From contig JASJOG010000024.1 in assembly GCA_030142905.1 (NCBI GenBank), positions 310,001-374,000 of the forward strand: 64,000 bases of DNA, written 5' to 3'. The stretch comes from Heliopora coerulea (Eukaryota; Cnidaria; Anthozoa; Scleralcyonacea; Helioporidae). The translations under genes and the position numbers were made by a program. Numbering within the stretch: the stretch's first letter is position 1; each line of letters begins with the position of its first letter. The notes beneath the pieces were generated by a model. That model did no database searches. It had not been told where the DNA came from and was given only the letters and a program-made list of their open reading frames with translations. Shown one piece after another: positions 11,901-25,800 of the stretch.

Positions 11901-14210
11901 GGTTATTCCTATTTTCTTTATCATTTTTTAAATATTTACACATTTAGATACATATCGTCGCAGTTGTGTGGTTTCGACTTATTATAGGATGACGCCATGT
12001 AAATATTGTGATTGTTATTGTGACTAGTGATGAAGTTATTAGTCGTCCTGCTGCTGTTGCTGCTGTTGTCCTGATCCTTATTGTCATTGTTTTCGTTGTT
12101 GTTGTAAAACATCTTTTTAATGTTTTACTAGATAGCCGTAGAAACGATTTCTAATATTAAGACTGTGGCTTCGTTGGCTAAGGAGGACAGCTTTTATGAG
12201 AAATACGTAGAAGTAGTGTCACACTTGTACAAGTAAGCTTACTGGTTGATTTTTCTTACGCCTACCCTTTCCTCCGATCTTGTATCTTTTCCTTCATCCC
12301 TCTTACCTATTTTCTCTCCTTCCTTCCTTCCCTCCTTTTCTAACACCTTCCTTTTCTAATTCCTTCTTTTCCTTCTGTCCTTGTACAAACATAAACTCAG
12401 TAAGACAAGTATCTATTTATTGTCGCACTTGTTTACGTAATTACTAACTTGTTGGGTACTTTTTTTGTTCATGTACGCATGCGTTCGTTCGTTCGCTCGG
12501 TCGATGATCGGTCAGCCAGTCGTTCATTCGTTTTTTTTCAACTTTGTTTGTTAATTTATTTAATTTTTTTACTTACTTATATATGCATATATTTGGGTAT
12601 GTATGTACTTACGTATGTACGCACGCATGTAAATATGTGCGTGTTTGTACATGTGTGTGTTTATTCATTAATTTACTTATTTATTTGTTTGTTTGTTTGT
12701 TTATTTATTTATTCGTTTAAAGTGTCGTTGAAAGTGAAAAAATGAGTTCTGAGAAAACTTAATCTAAAGAAGATTATTTCAAATTATAAAGATTGGCATG
12801 CATAGTTCTCCCAAACTTCACTCGGTTCTTGAGATATAGAGGTTCGATTGATATGCAAATAACCAGGTTGCATACGTCACCCTACATGATATACTTGTAA
12901 AATTAGGAATATGTTTGCAAAACCACTTGATGTTGGGCATGTTGATGTATTTGACCCATGACACTAAACAAGATTAGTTTCGAACTATTCGATTAAACAA
13001 TGTCAGATATGCATGATTTCCTGGTAAATTATTACATTTAAGATATTAAACTGTAAATTTTCATAAATATATGACGCTGCCGAAGTCAACTGAAAAATGT
13101 TGACTCGAGCGGGATTTGAACTCGCACCTTCGGGATACCGTGTTTTTTGCATATCACACTAACTTTAATATTTCATGAAGCAAGTGAAGAATAGGAGAAA
13201 TGTATAGGGCAATTATTACAACAGGAAATTCTTTAGATAAAATAGATTTTTCAGAACTCAATTTTTCACTTCATAGACACTTTTAATTACTCACGCTGTA
13301 TTCTAAAGCACACTTGTTAATCAGATTTAGCGATCAAACATACCCTGTAACAATTGTTTTTAATGTCTTTTAAGTCAGTCTACTCCGTATGCGATTCTGC
13401 ATGATATCTTCATTAAAAACCGAGAGAAGCCTTCCACACACTAAGGCAACTGGACTATTCGGCGAGTACAAAGCAAAAAGGAAAGCATCCATACTCTGAA
13501 AGCCCACATGCGGATGGACCGGTGTGGGTGGGACTTTGCAGAGACTCTGCTCCGAAGCCTTAATTTTCTTAGAACAGACGAGATTCATCTTTTTGCCTTG
13601 TTTTGTCAATATGTGCTGTTCATCTTTTCAAGTTGTGAGACTGAGCTGGGTGGACTGCTGCTTCAACCTTTATCCATCAAAATTTTCGCCAAATTTTCAA
13701 GGAATGCTGTATTTCCCAGTTTGTGACATCAGCCGCGAAAAAGTTTGGTCCAAGTTGATTAACAAAAGTTTAGGCTGACGGCTTTATACTCTTTGAATGT
13801 ATGTTTAGGCTGACGGATTTATACTCTTTGAACGTATGCAGGGCCGGCCTTAGGAACTGCGGGGCCCAATTAGGAACATTTTTGATGGGGTCCCAGGTTC
13901 ACAGCCAAGGTCTGTAGAATCATAGAGATGTAAATACAGTCTATTATAGACTTTATATCTCTGTGGTAGAATGGAAAGCAATCAAAATGTGCGCTTAAAA
14001 AGTGCATTGAGTTAATGGATCAAATTGATCTAAGCTATATTTTAATATAAAACTGCATACATGTAAGCGTACGAGTAAACAAAAAAAGTGTGAAGGTCAC
14101 CTTGCATAGTTACAAAACTACTTGTTTTAGTCACTGTAAAATGATTTATTAAAAATATTAATTTTATTTTTTGTTTAGAAAAAAACGTTCAAAATGAAAA
14201 AGAAATCTTC

Positions 14211-14247
<37 letters not shown>

Positions 14248-14432
14248 CATGAAGATTTCTTAAAACAGGTTCGTCGCTACTCGGAGTTTCATGCACAAGA
14301 GTGCCTTGTGCATTAAACTCCGAGTAGCGACGAACCTGTTTTAAGAAATCTTCATATATAGCTTTGCTCTACCATCCGGTATTGAGCACTCTATACTACC
14401 AAACGTCAATCTTTCCTACATTTGCTCCTTGG

Positions 14433-14464
<32 letters not shown>

Positions 14465-17400
14465 AACCATAATCCGTTTATTGCTTTACAACATAGCGGA
14501 AACACACATAACATACGTATATACATACACACATATAATTAACATATTATTTAATTAAAGTACAGTAAAAAAAACTTCAAAATATAAACAGTATAAACAA
14601 ACACTACTGACTTTTTAAGAATTCAGAAGAAAATTATAATCGTTGCTGTTCTCTGAAAAGCCTGCAATGTGGTGTTAGGTGTGTAACGTGTCGCAATGTG
14701 TGGTTGTGTGTACTTGACAAGACTAGAGTACATTACCGTAGCGCGGGTCCCCCTTAGGCGTGGGGCCCGATTGGGAGCAATTGGCCCAATTGGCTTAAAG
14801 CCGGCCCTGAATGTATGTTTGCTTCTGTATGTTTTTTTTCCCTTAGTTGGTTTCTTTATTTATTCGTTCATCTTCTTTGAATCTACAGGAAACGAAAAAT
14901 GAAAACTATAATATCTGGACTCTTTATGGGATCATCCCAGAGTTTTTTCCTGCTGTCAAATGCAGCTGCATTCCGTTTTGCTGGATATTTAGTTCAGAAA
15001 GGAGAAATGGATTTTGTTGACGTGATGAAGTGAGTTGGACTATACAATTCTTCAAATTCATGTTAACTATCGACTCGATGTTACGTGTGGTAAAATTCAT
15101 ACAGTGGGGAGCAAGTGTATGGACACATATCATAGTTTTGATGTTTTGAGAGTAGACGAAGTTATATTGAACGTTTATAGCATCTGTTGATGGATTATTC
15201 TTTGCCATGCACTATATTATCTTTCGAACAATTAACAAACATTTTGATGACACAGCACCAGCTGTGAAATCTTATCGCTGTCTTATGGCAGAAAGACAGA
15301 AACTGGACATGTCTGTTGTTGCTTCATTAAATTAAGCTATTTGGCACAAAGTTCGTTATTTATTGAAAATTATGTTTTCAGTAATGGTGCCAAGTCAAAT
15401 TTATTAAAAACTGATCACTATTTAATTTAATCACTATCTGATCACTATGCATATGTATATGCATATAAATAAACATATAAACTTTTACATATACATTTAC
15501 ATATACTTATATACATATACATATATGTGTACACATGCGTATACATATACGTATACATATGCGTATACATATACGTATACATACACATATACATATGTAT
15601 TGAATAATTGAAATCACCTAACAGTACTTGTCAGACTCAAAGTTTAAAATAAACAAAAGCAAAATTTAAAAGCCCAGCTTTATATATGTATAAATGTATG
15701 TATAAAACCACAGGCTAGAACTGCAGTTTAACAGGGGCAAATGACACCAATACAACAACGTACATGTCATTAAAATATGATAGACGAGTTTGGGGTTAAG
15801 TATAGCATTTTATTTAGTAAATATTATATATTATTATTAACAATATTTTAACAATATTTTAGTAGGAAGCTCCACACACAAAAGTGATTTTTAGGGAGGT
15901 CTTACATATAAAATACAATTACATAAACAAAGGTATAAATTTAAAATTACATATCAAGATGAGATAAGAAAACAAATTAAGTCGAATTAATAAATAACAA
16001 ATTATTTTTAAAATTTATAATAATAATAAGTTTTTGAAAACCGTCAAACTTGATGCTTGTCTCAATTCACTGTCCAGATTGTTCCATTCAGAAGCCGCAT
16101 GATACACGAAACGTTGTTTCCCCCAATTAGTACGCACACGTAGTAAATGAAGATCCTGACGGCTGCGTATATTGTGATTATAAATGTCCTCATTCCTAGT
16201 AATACTGAAGTCGTAATCTGCGAATTCGTTTAAACATTTAAAAATAGCAATACAACGATGTTGGCGGCGACGTGGTGCTAAAGTTGTCCAATTAAATAGA
16301 TTCCTAGCTTGAGTACCAGAAGAACACTTAGGCAAGTTCAGTATAATTCTGGCAGCATTGTTCTGTAAAACTTGGAGATGTTGCATTAAAGTTTCATTGT
16401 TCTTGTCACCCCACACTAAATCCGAATAATCGAATAATGGTAGGATGAGACTGTTATAAATAGTCAAACGACCATGAAGAGGCAAGAGATATTTGACCCG
16501 TCGTAAGACACTTAATCTCTGACGCACCCTCTTACCTATGGCTTGTATATGATCAAACCAATTCATATTTTGATTAAATTTTATGCCTAGATATTTAATG
16601 GATTCATTGTGTTCTAAAATTTGACCATTAATTTCTAATCATAAGTTACGACAAGAATTGAGTTTTCGTGAACTACCAAATAATACAAATTTGCATTTAT
16701 CAATATTAAGTGTCAAAAGGTTATTACTATACCACTCACAAAGATATGTAAAGTCAGCATTCAAATGATCTTGCAACTCTTGCAAATTTGAAGAAGAGAA
16801 AAAAAGAATAGTGTCATCTGCATATGAAGACACTCGTCATAATTTGATACAGGAAGGCATATCATTCACATAAATAAGACAAGGACACTTTCCTGTGGTA
16901 CTCCCATTGAGACTGATTTGATGGAAGAATAAACATTGTCCACAACCGTAACTTGGGTTCGCTGTAATAAATAAGATTTAAAGCGGTCAACCACAGGATC
17001 ACTAAGCCCTATCTTTGACAGTTTTGAAATTAGGATGGAATGATCAACCATGTCAAAAGCTTTTGACAAATCTAAGAAAATAGCTGCCTTGACACGTCCT
17101 TTGTCCATGTTCTCTAAATCAGAATCTGAAAAGTGGGTTAGAGCAACCTCAGTTGAGAGCTTTGGTCTAAACACAAACTGATATGGCGTCAAAAGTTGAT
17201 TTGTTTTGTAGATAACTGTACACTTGACGATGGACAGTTTTCTCAAGGATCTTGCTTATAGTCGGGAGGATGGTAATAGGTCTATAATTTCCAGGATTAT
17301 ATCTCTCACCAGATTTATGTAACGCCGTAACTTTCCCGCATTTCAAAAATTAAAGGGAATGTTGACGAAAGAAGTGACCGATTAAACAGCTTTGTTAAAA

Positions 17401-20400
17401 CAGTTGTTAAGACATCACCAGAATTCCTTAGTAGGCGGCTGCTTATCTTGTCTAAACCAATGGCCTTATTGGTTTTTAAATGAGTGAGTTCGTTACGAAC
17501 AAAGTTTTCATGAACCAATTGGAATGTAAAATTATGCTCAAAATTTACATCACCAGCCGAAGACGCATTAATATTTTGCCTTAAAGAGATCAAACCTGAC
17601 TTTAATTTAGCAGCGAATAAGGAACCAACAGTAGAAAAATAACTATTTAGTACTGCGTCGATCACCTTGAAATCAGTGTAAATGACTCCATCAGATTCAA
17701 TACTTTTAATAGACGAATAAGATTTACGGGATGTTATTTACTGTACAATGTACTATGGAAAACATTCCATAGTACATACGTATTCGCTTTATTCTTGTTA
17801 ATTAACTCGAGGAAATAATCCGCTTTCAACCTCCTAATTTACCTGTTTACAAAGGCCTTTATTGTCTTGTACACATTCCAGTGATATTCAGAGTTAGTTT
17901 TAATGGCTCTGATACGATGATAATCCCTATCACGCATGGAGCTTCTTATATCTGTTGTCATCCATGGTTTATGAGTTCCTCTAATACGGGTTTTTCGAAT
18001 TGGTGCATGTCTTCTAGCAATGTCCGAAAAGAGAAAATCCCATACCTGTACCGCAGAGTCCAGATCTTCAATATCTTCTATAATATTCCAATTTACTGTT
18101 CTTAAGTCAGAAACAAAGGGATTCTTCTCATAAGTTCGTTAAGATCGATATTCTATAGTCTTCGGTCGTGCTTTATGAACATCAGATTTTATCGTACAAT
18201 AAACAATGCAATGGTCACTAATCGCAGAGGGAATTACTCCATTTTCAACAATTTGATGGCTGTTATTTACGAATACCAAATCAATAGCAGTTCTTGATTG
18301 ATCGGTAATTCTCGTAGGAGAGTTAATCAATTGTTCCAGGTCATTACTGTTCGCTAAAATTTTTAACTTTTGCTTTAAATTATATCCAAAATTTTCCCTT
18401 TTTAATAGAAAATCAACGTTTAAATCACCCAATACCACAATTTCAGATTCAATTGGTAATTGTGAGAGGGAATCATTAAGATGATCAATAAGTTGGTCGC
18501 AGTTATAATCTGGAGATCTATATACACAACACACAAACAACGTCTTGCATTTGGAGCGATTTACCTCAACCCAACAAGTTTCGGCAGAGTCATCAGTTAA
18601 ATCCGTTCGATGTCTATACGGAATACCATCCTTGACAAGTATTGCCGTGCCACCTCCCCGTTTATTGCTTCGATCATTTCTTACCATAGTGTAATCATGC
18701 AAACCAACTTCGCTATCAGGTACACTAGAGTTAAGCCAAGTCTCTGAAAGCGTAAAGATGTCAAATTTATTCTCTTGACTCAACACTCTTATGTCGTCCA
18801 TTTTGCTCGCCAAACTTCGTACATTTAAATGGGCTACTCTGAAGTCACAAACTTTCGGTTATTTCTCTACATTCGGTCCAGGGTTTATGCTCACATCACC
18901 CGCCAAAAGAACAAGACAAGAAGCAGCCATTGACATGTTGAGGAGACGCAAGCCAGTTTTCAATTTAAAAGATATCGGCAGACTCCGTTTACAACCTGAG
19001 TGTCTTGGAAAACCAGGCGAATTTCTCCCAGGCAACTGCTTCAGATCCTGGTTAAGAGCCAGCATTATCTACACAGAGCCATCATTGATCTTTGGATCCA
19101 TTTTAGGGGATTCCAACATCAAATATAACGATAAAAACAGAACTAACAGTACGGAGTAATTAAGTAGCTGCGTACCCGCCATCTTGTTCCGTTCACCTTC
19201 GAACATATGAATAGTCTATGTTTAGGGTTAAGTTTAGGGTTTGGGTTTGAGTTTCGATTAGAATTACTGTCGATAAAATTGTTTTAAACATCGTAATTCA
19301 TTGTCATTCGGACACTACTGAATAAGCGGTCCCAAACCACACAAGTGTACAAATTTACCACCAAACGAAGACTTTCGAATCCGACCACTTTCGGAGCTCT
19401 GCCGCGAGATGGAGCTATAAAATTAAAGAAAATTAACTAAGTTGTCCTTCGGCCAACCTGATTTGCTTAATTTCATGCACCAAATGTATTTTACAATATG
19501 TTGGTTCTATTTCCACCTCAACTTAAGGTGAAATTCGTAATCTTAAATCTGCTATAAAAACCAAGGAAACTTCTAGGGAAACGGCCATTTATTTTAACTA
19601 ATTGGCTCACGAATTTAGTGATTTTAATTTGATTTTTGGTTTAATTTGTAATGTTATTTTGCATTATTCTTGTACTGAAGATAACCGAATGGTCGAAACG
19701 TGCTAGAATTTTAACGAAGGACCAGTTCGATATTGCTTGTATTTCATTTTATTAATTTGACCTACCTACCTACATTATGTGTATGTACATATAACATCGG
19801 TACGTCTTCCTTCGACTAAGTTTAAAAATGTGCCATGCAATAACAAGATAAACTTTTAAAAACTTTATTCCCAACGTTTTGGGGATCAACCCCTTTATCA
19901 ACGTATAAAAACTACAAAATGCCAGAAGCTTCTTATATACATCTGCATCTAATTAAAATTGTAAATTATTACAAAAACTCTCTCGAATTTAAACCATTAG
20001 GAATGAAAGTATTTAGTTTATACGCCCCAAAACCCTCCCTGTTTGTTGGATCATTCAAATCAGTTTTATTAATTACCATAACATTTTCATCTTCTCATCC
20101 CTTATGCCCCTCACTAAAAAAATGCGAATAGAAATATTCTCCTGTTATATTTCTTTGACCCTTACTATATCGCTGTAAACTACTCTTATGATTGTTAAAC
20201 CTCTTCCTGAAAGACGTAACTGTACTACCCACATACACTTTTTTGCATCTTTTACGTATAATCATATAAACTACACTTTTAGAATCACAGTCAGACATAG
20301 TTTATCGAAAATACTCTATTCTTACCCTTAAAAGTACTTCCCTCTTCAATTATGGCGGAATATCCTTTGGATCCCTGGGTTTGGTGGAGGTTTTTAGATA

Positions 20401-21893
20401 TATTTTTGATTTGGTTACATGGAGAGGAATCCTTGAGGGAGTTTTTTGAATTTGTTAATTCGTATCATAAGACAATTAAGTATACATGGCAATGGTCTAA
20501 AACTGAGATTCCGTTTTTGGATGTTTGGGTCAGCCTTGAAGAGGGAGAGATAGATACAGACGTTTTCTGTAAACCCACTGATACGCACCAGTATTTGGAT
20601 AGTCGATCATGTCATCAGAAGTATGTCAAACGTAGTATCCCTTATGGGCAGGCATTGCGTTATTGAAGAATTTGTAATTCAGATGATGTTTTTGAAGAAA
20701 GGTTAAAGGATTTAGGAGGATATTTTATTAAGAGAGGGTTTAAGAAAAATTTTGCTGATTTGCCAGTTCTGTAAGGCCAAGGGAAAGCGTAGAGAAAACC
20801 TATTAAATCAAGGGGTTAAAAAGAAAAAGGAATTTGAGCGAATTCCTTTGGTTCTTAATTTCCATCCAGTGTTATCGGGGGTACGGAAGATTGTATATTC
20901 CCTTTGGCCTATTTTGCAGGCATCGAATAACATGAGACAAATCTTTAAGGAGAAATCTTTGGTCTCCTACAGGAGACCTAGGAATTTGAAAGACAAATTA
21001 GTAAGGGCAAAATTTAAGGTAGTAGTTAACCCTAAATTTCTCCCAGAAGAAATTTTTTTGATGGATTTGGTTACAGAATTTATCACTCTTTTGCCCTGTG
21101 AACTTAATGAATTTTCGATGGACAAGACTGGTAACAATGACAACTCAAAGAGGATTTAATGGATTGTGATGACTTTTGGACTGAATAACAAACTTACCAT
21201 AATCTATGCAATGAATAGTCAGTTTTGTGTATTTTTGCAACTGTTCCTTGGTTAGCATGGAAACAGGCTATTTTTGGCATTTGGACTTAGCAATTAACTC
21301 CAACAAAAATCTAACCATTCATTGCATAGCTTATGACCTGACAAACAGTCTTGCCAAATTTGGTGTTGATATCTATTTTCCCCTTCGATTTATCGCTGTT
21401 GGCAGTAAGTATATATTTAATGTTTATTTGCTGTTCCATGGCAACCACGCCCTATGTCATGCTTCAACAAAGGTTGGTGTATGCTCCATGCTTGGTACTA
21501 GGTTTGTGCCAAGTTTCAATGTGATTGGTCAGATTCTTTTTAAATTAAAGCCCGAAGATTGTTTTGGAAAATTTAAGGTTAACTACCATCTTTGTCTGTG
21601 ATTCTAAAGGTATAGTTTATATGATAATACGTAAAAGATGCGAAAAAGTGTTTGTGGGTATTGATAAAACTGATTTGAATGATCCAACAAACAGGGAGAG
21701 TTTTGGGGCGTATAAACTGAATACTTTCATTCCTAATGGTTTAAATTCGAGAGAGTTTTTGTAATAATTTACAATTTTAATTAGATGCAGATGTATATAA
21801 GAAGCTTCTGGCATTTTGTAGTTTTTATACGTTGATAAAGGGGTTGATCCCCGAAACGTTGGGAATAAAGTTTTTAAAAGTTTATCTTGCTAT

Positions 21894-21938
<45 letters not shown>

Positions 21939-21977
21939 GTATATGTATATGTATATATATTTATATATATTTATATG

Positions 21978-22025
<48 letters not shown>

Positions 22026-22068
22026 CATATATGTATATGTATATATATATTTATATATATTTATATGT

Positions 22069-22103
<35 letters not shown>

Positions 22104-22794
22104 GGTATTTTCACTCGACTACTTATTGTAAGTGAACAATTCTGATGAAGGAAAACCTCGAGTGCGCAGAAACCTCAACTTTAAGACCCAACCGGGAGCT
22201 GTTGTGGAAATGCAACATTTGGCCTTCCGGCTGGGAATCGACCCCGCGAATCTAGTGTGATGCTCTGCCAACTGAGTTACGGAGGCCGTTTCCGAGAGCA
22301 TGGCCACGAGTTCAGTATTAATGAGGTGGGAATGCCGATTAAAAGAAGAGTATATTCAGAAACATTATGGCATTTTCACTCGACTGCTTATTGTAAGTTA
22401 ACAATTCTGATGAAGGAAAATTTCAAGTGCCCAGAAACCTCGACTTTAAGACCCAACCGGAACCTGTTGTAAAAATGCAACTTTTGGCCTTCCGACTGGT
22501 CGACCCCGCAACCCCACGAATCTAGTGCGATACTCTGCCAACTGAACCGCGGAGGCAGTTGCCGAGAGCATGGCCAAGAGTTCAGTATTTATGAGGTGGG
22601 AATGCCGATTAAGTGAAGAGTAACAGCAATGGCCTCCGTAACTCTCAGTTGGCAGAGTTTCGCACTAGATTCACGGGGTCGCGGGGTGGATTCCCAGCCG
22701 GAAAGCCAAAAGTTGCGTTTTCACAACAAGTCCCGGTTGGGTCTTAAAGTCGAGGTTTCTGGGCACTCGAGATTTTCCTTCAGAATTGTTCACC

Positions 22795-22858
<64 letters not shown>

Positions 22859-25800
22859 TACATACATACATACATACATACATACATACATACATACATA
22901 CACATACACACATGCACATGCACATATACATATCCATACCATATGCATATGCATTTGCCTATAAGTATAGATACGTAGGCCTATACGTACACATTCACAT
23001 ACACGTACCCATAATCCATATTTATGTTCATTTACAGAGTTATATTTGTTATTCATTAGAACTACACTCGCGGTTCAGATGGGTGCGATAGTGGCCGGAC
23101 AGATCAGTGCATTCACTCCTGATTACGTTAAAGCCAAACTTGCCGCGGGAAGGATGTTTAAACTCTTTGATAGAATTCCTTCAATCAACAGTAATTCTGA
23201 TGAAGGTTTGCATCCGGTAGGTTGGTTAATGTTTTGAGGATTGTTTTATTCTGTTACTTCTATCACAGCTCCCAAAATAAGTCGAAACAGTCCGATAGCT
23301 GCCGAAATTTGGGAGAGGAGATATTGACTCGTTGTCCGAGTGATACATGAAATGATATAAAAGCTAGGAGATATTTTTATAGGCAAAAAATGACCATTAG
23401 ATTCAAAAAGTCACTAACAAAGTAAGTAATGAGATGTAAATGGTGGAAAGTCATTGTTATTTTGAATGTCAATCAGTCACCGAAAAGGGGAAACATCTTT
23501 CATTTATTCACGTATGATCTAACCCATCTCAGATTTTCGGCTGCCCTAGAAACCACAGTCTTTATGCTGGCTTTCCAGAACAGAAATGGAAAGTGAAAGG
23601 AAGAACTAAGTCGGAAAGGAAAAAAATTAAAACTAGCATAGTCTCTTCAAAAAGAGATTGATCCTGGACTGACAGTGTTTTGAGTATTTTTGTTATAGTC
23701 ACCAAATATTTTCGTAAAACGGTCGACTGTTGAAAAAAAACTCAAAAAACAAAACAAACAAGTTACAGAAATCTATGTATTCTGACGATACCAGGGAAAT
23801 TGGTAAGCTGGCATATAGAGCACAAAATTGTAAAGTCTGTTAAGACATGATATGTTATCCACATGAAGAATTGAAGGGAAGCATGTTATTTATTGTTTCA
23901 GGATCACATCGAAGGCCGCATCGAGTTTAAAAATGTCACATTTAGGTATCCATTCCGTCCTGATGCTAAAGTTCTTCGTGGATTTAACTTAGCGATTGAA
24001 CCTGGTAAAACTGTAGCTTTAGTTGGACCCAGCGGTAGCGGAAAGAGCACAGTCGTGTCATTGATTGAAAGACTGTATGATGTGGATTTCGGACATGTAG
24101 TAAGTGGCTACAGTTAAACTCGTTTTGAAAATGCCTAAAATATCTAATCGCGACCTTCAACAGTACAGAAATAATCTTTAATATGCTTTAATAAGGTGTA
24201 TGGTAGCTTTGTGTTAATATACTGGATGAGGAGTTATAATCTACATTGTGAATTTAGAGAAGTTTTGTAACTCTTCTTATGGTGTCGAACACAGGTGTCA
24301 ACCTGAAATGATTGGGTAGGATGGTTGGTACGTAAGAGTGTGAGAACGTAGATGGTTTGGTTGGCAAAGACATACATCTGTTGGGAGGTACGTGGGTGGG
24401 TAAACAGACGTTTACATTGGTGGGTAATTGGATTGGTAGGTTAGTGAGAGGGTGTGCAAAAGCGTAGGTTGATCGTTAAGTAGACAGATGTGAAAGCGTG
24501 TAGATGGGTAGGCCTGGGTTGCATGGGTATGTCGATCGCTCGTATGATACGTTTGAGGGTGTGTTTGCTAGCAGACTGGTGTACGTCGGTAGGTTTGTAC
24601 ATGTTCGTTGCACTGGTTGGCACCTGCGGCCATGACATTCCCTTGCATTAAATTCTGAAAAGAAAGTTGGCGTGATAAATAATAGAAGATAAATAATGAA
24701 TAATACTTATTCTTTTTTAATCAAAAGATGCTGGATGACAATGACGTCAAATCTCTTAGTGTTCCTTGGCTAAGACGTCAAATAGGAATAGTTTCCCAAG
24801 AACCTGTTCTTTTTGATTGTTCCATTCGTGACAACATTGCATATGGTGATATTCACAGAGAAGTAACTCAGAAGGAATTAGAGAATGCAGCGAGGGCAGC
24901 TAATGTTCATGAATTAATTTGCTCGTTACCCGAGGTAAGCTTTTCTAATTTTGATTTGTAGAAACTTATCCATAGTCTAATGCAAACTTATAAGTTTGAT
25001 TGTCAATGCTAAGTGATATCCATTGATTAACAGATATCGCGCAGCAGTGAACATCAGAAGAAAGAATTTTTCGCCCAAAAGCAATGTTCATACCTAGTTT
25101 TTCATAAGAAATTTGAAAAAGTTACGTACATTAGTTTCTTCTGATGCAATTTGATTTCGATCTCACATTTTAAGAGATAATAGTTGATTTCAGGTTATCG
25201 CTCGTCAACAATACCACAATACACAAATCTCAAACTCGTAATCTAATTTATTGTGCAATGATATTTTATATCTCCATTCGCTTACATACAACTGCTTATC
25301 AAGTTAGTCGTTGCAAAGAATTATATCATCATACCTCATGCACGAATGCGATTTATACTTTGACAGAAGTAGTACATAGATGTGGGCTTCTACCACTGGC
25401 GGAGCGGATGGGGCGAAAGTTCCATCCATGAACTTTCTCTGTATGGCATATGTTAATTTGATCTGGTTTATATTACGTATCTTGGTAGCGAGACGTATGC
25501 TGCTGGCAAGATCGAACATCTCCAAGTGACGTCACACTATGCATGTGTAGTAGAGTTTGGTGTCCCACGTGTGGTAATTGAACAACCTATGGATAAATTC
25601 CCAAACTCAAACAAAGATAAACGATGCTGAGCGGGATTGGTTTATTGAAGTCGTAAGGGTTTTGAAACTCCGGGACCATTATTTTCGTTATTCTCATTCT
25701 TCACCTCATCTTTCTTCTCATCCTACTTCTTCTCCTCCTCCTAATCCTCATCATTGTTCATCTCCTCTTTATTTTCATCATTATCTTAATTCTTGTACTT

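Larger units (their letters stand above)
13839..14809. mobile_element. hAT-type MITE, TIR CAGGGCCGGC
   Basis: 971 bp with terminal inverted repeats CAGGGCCGGCCTTAG (left) and CAGGGCCGGCTTTAAG (right, inverted). Flanking octamers are AACGTATG (13831-13838) and AATGTATG (14810-14817), a 7/8 match consistent with a hAT duplication. No transposase is encoded, so it is non-autonomous. It contains a secondary insertion of a long hairpin and TA arrays (about 14200-14460). Confidence 0.85.
15860..19160 (-). mobile_element. CR1/L2-type LINE, near full length
   Basis: A non-LTR retrotransposon on the minus strand inside an ABCB intron. It has a 5' block ending [12 protein letters not shown] (18859-19065), an APE-type endonuclease (18139-18813), a reverse transcriptase (about 16640-17665), a C-terminal domain (16015-16566) and an AT-rich 3' tail (15860-16000) with a conserved-looking GACCTCCCTAAAAATCAC block. 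No RNase H domain is seen, which fits CR1/L2/Rex1 families. Exact ends and target duplications were not identified. Confidence 0.9.
19840..21892 (+). mobile_element. Penelope-like element flanked by inverted copies of its 3' end
   Basis: The core (20352-21764, +) is a 5'-truncated RT to GIY-YIG segment. On its left, 19840-20298 is an inverted copy of the element's own 3' end; on its right, 21575-21892 is the normal copy. The arms share the tail running from the GIY-YIG motif through [22 protein letters not shown] and a final segment ending AAAAGTTTATCTTG. Penelope elements often carry terminal repeats in direct or inverted arrangement, so this fits the family. Confidence 0.85.

Noticed and set aside
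19215..19250. TTTAGGG-like repeats resembling telomeric DNA
   Set aside because: Only about three degenerate units, next to a LINE 5' end; not a telomeric array.
22137..22185. CTGATGA...GAAAC pair in the SINE-like units as a hammerhead ribozyme
   Set aside because: The 20-plus nt between the strands do not form a stem II in any of the three copies; most likely coincidence.
22790..23056. Long Tyr/Ile, Cys/Val and His/Thr repeat proteins across the microsatellites
   Set aside because: Translations of simple TA, GT and CATA repeats.
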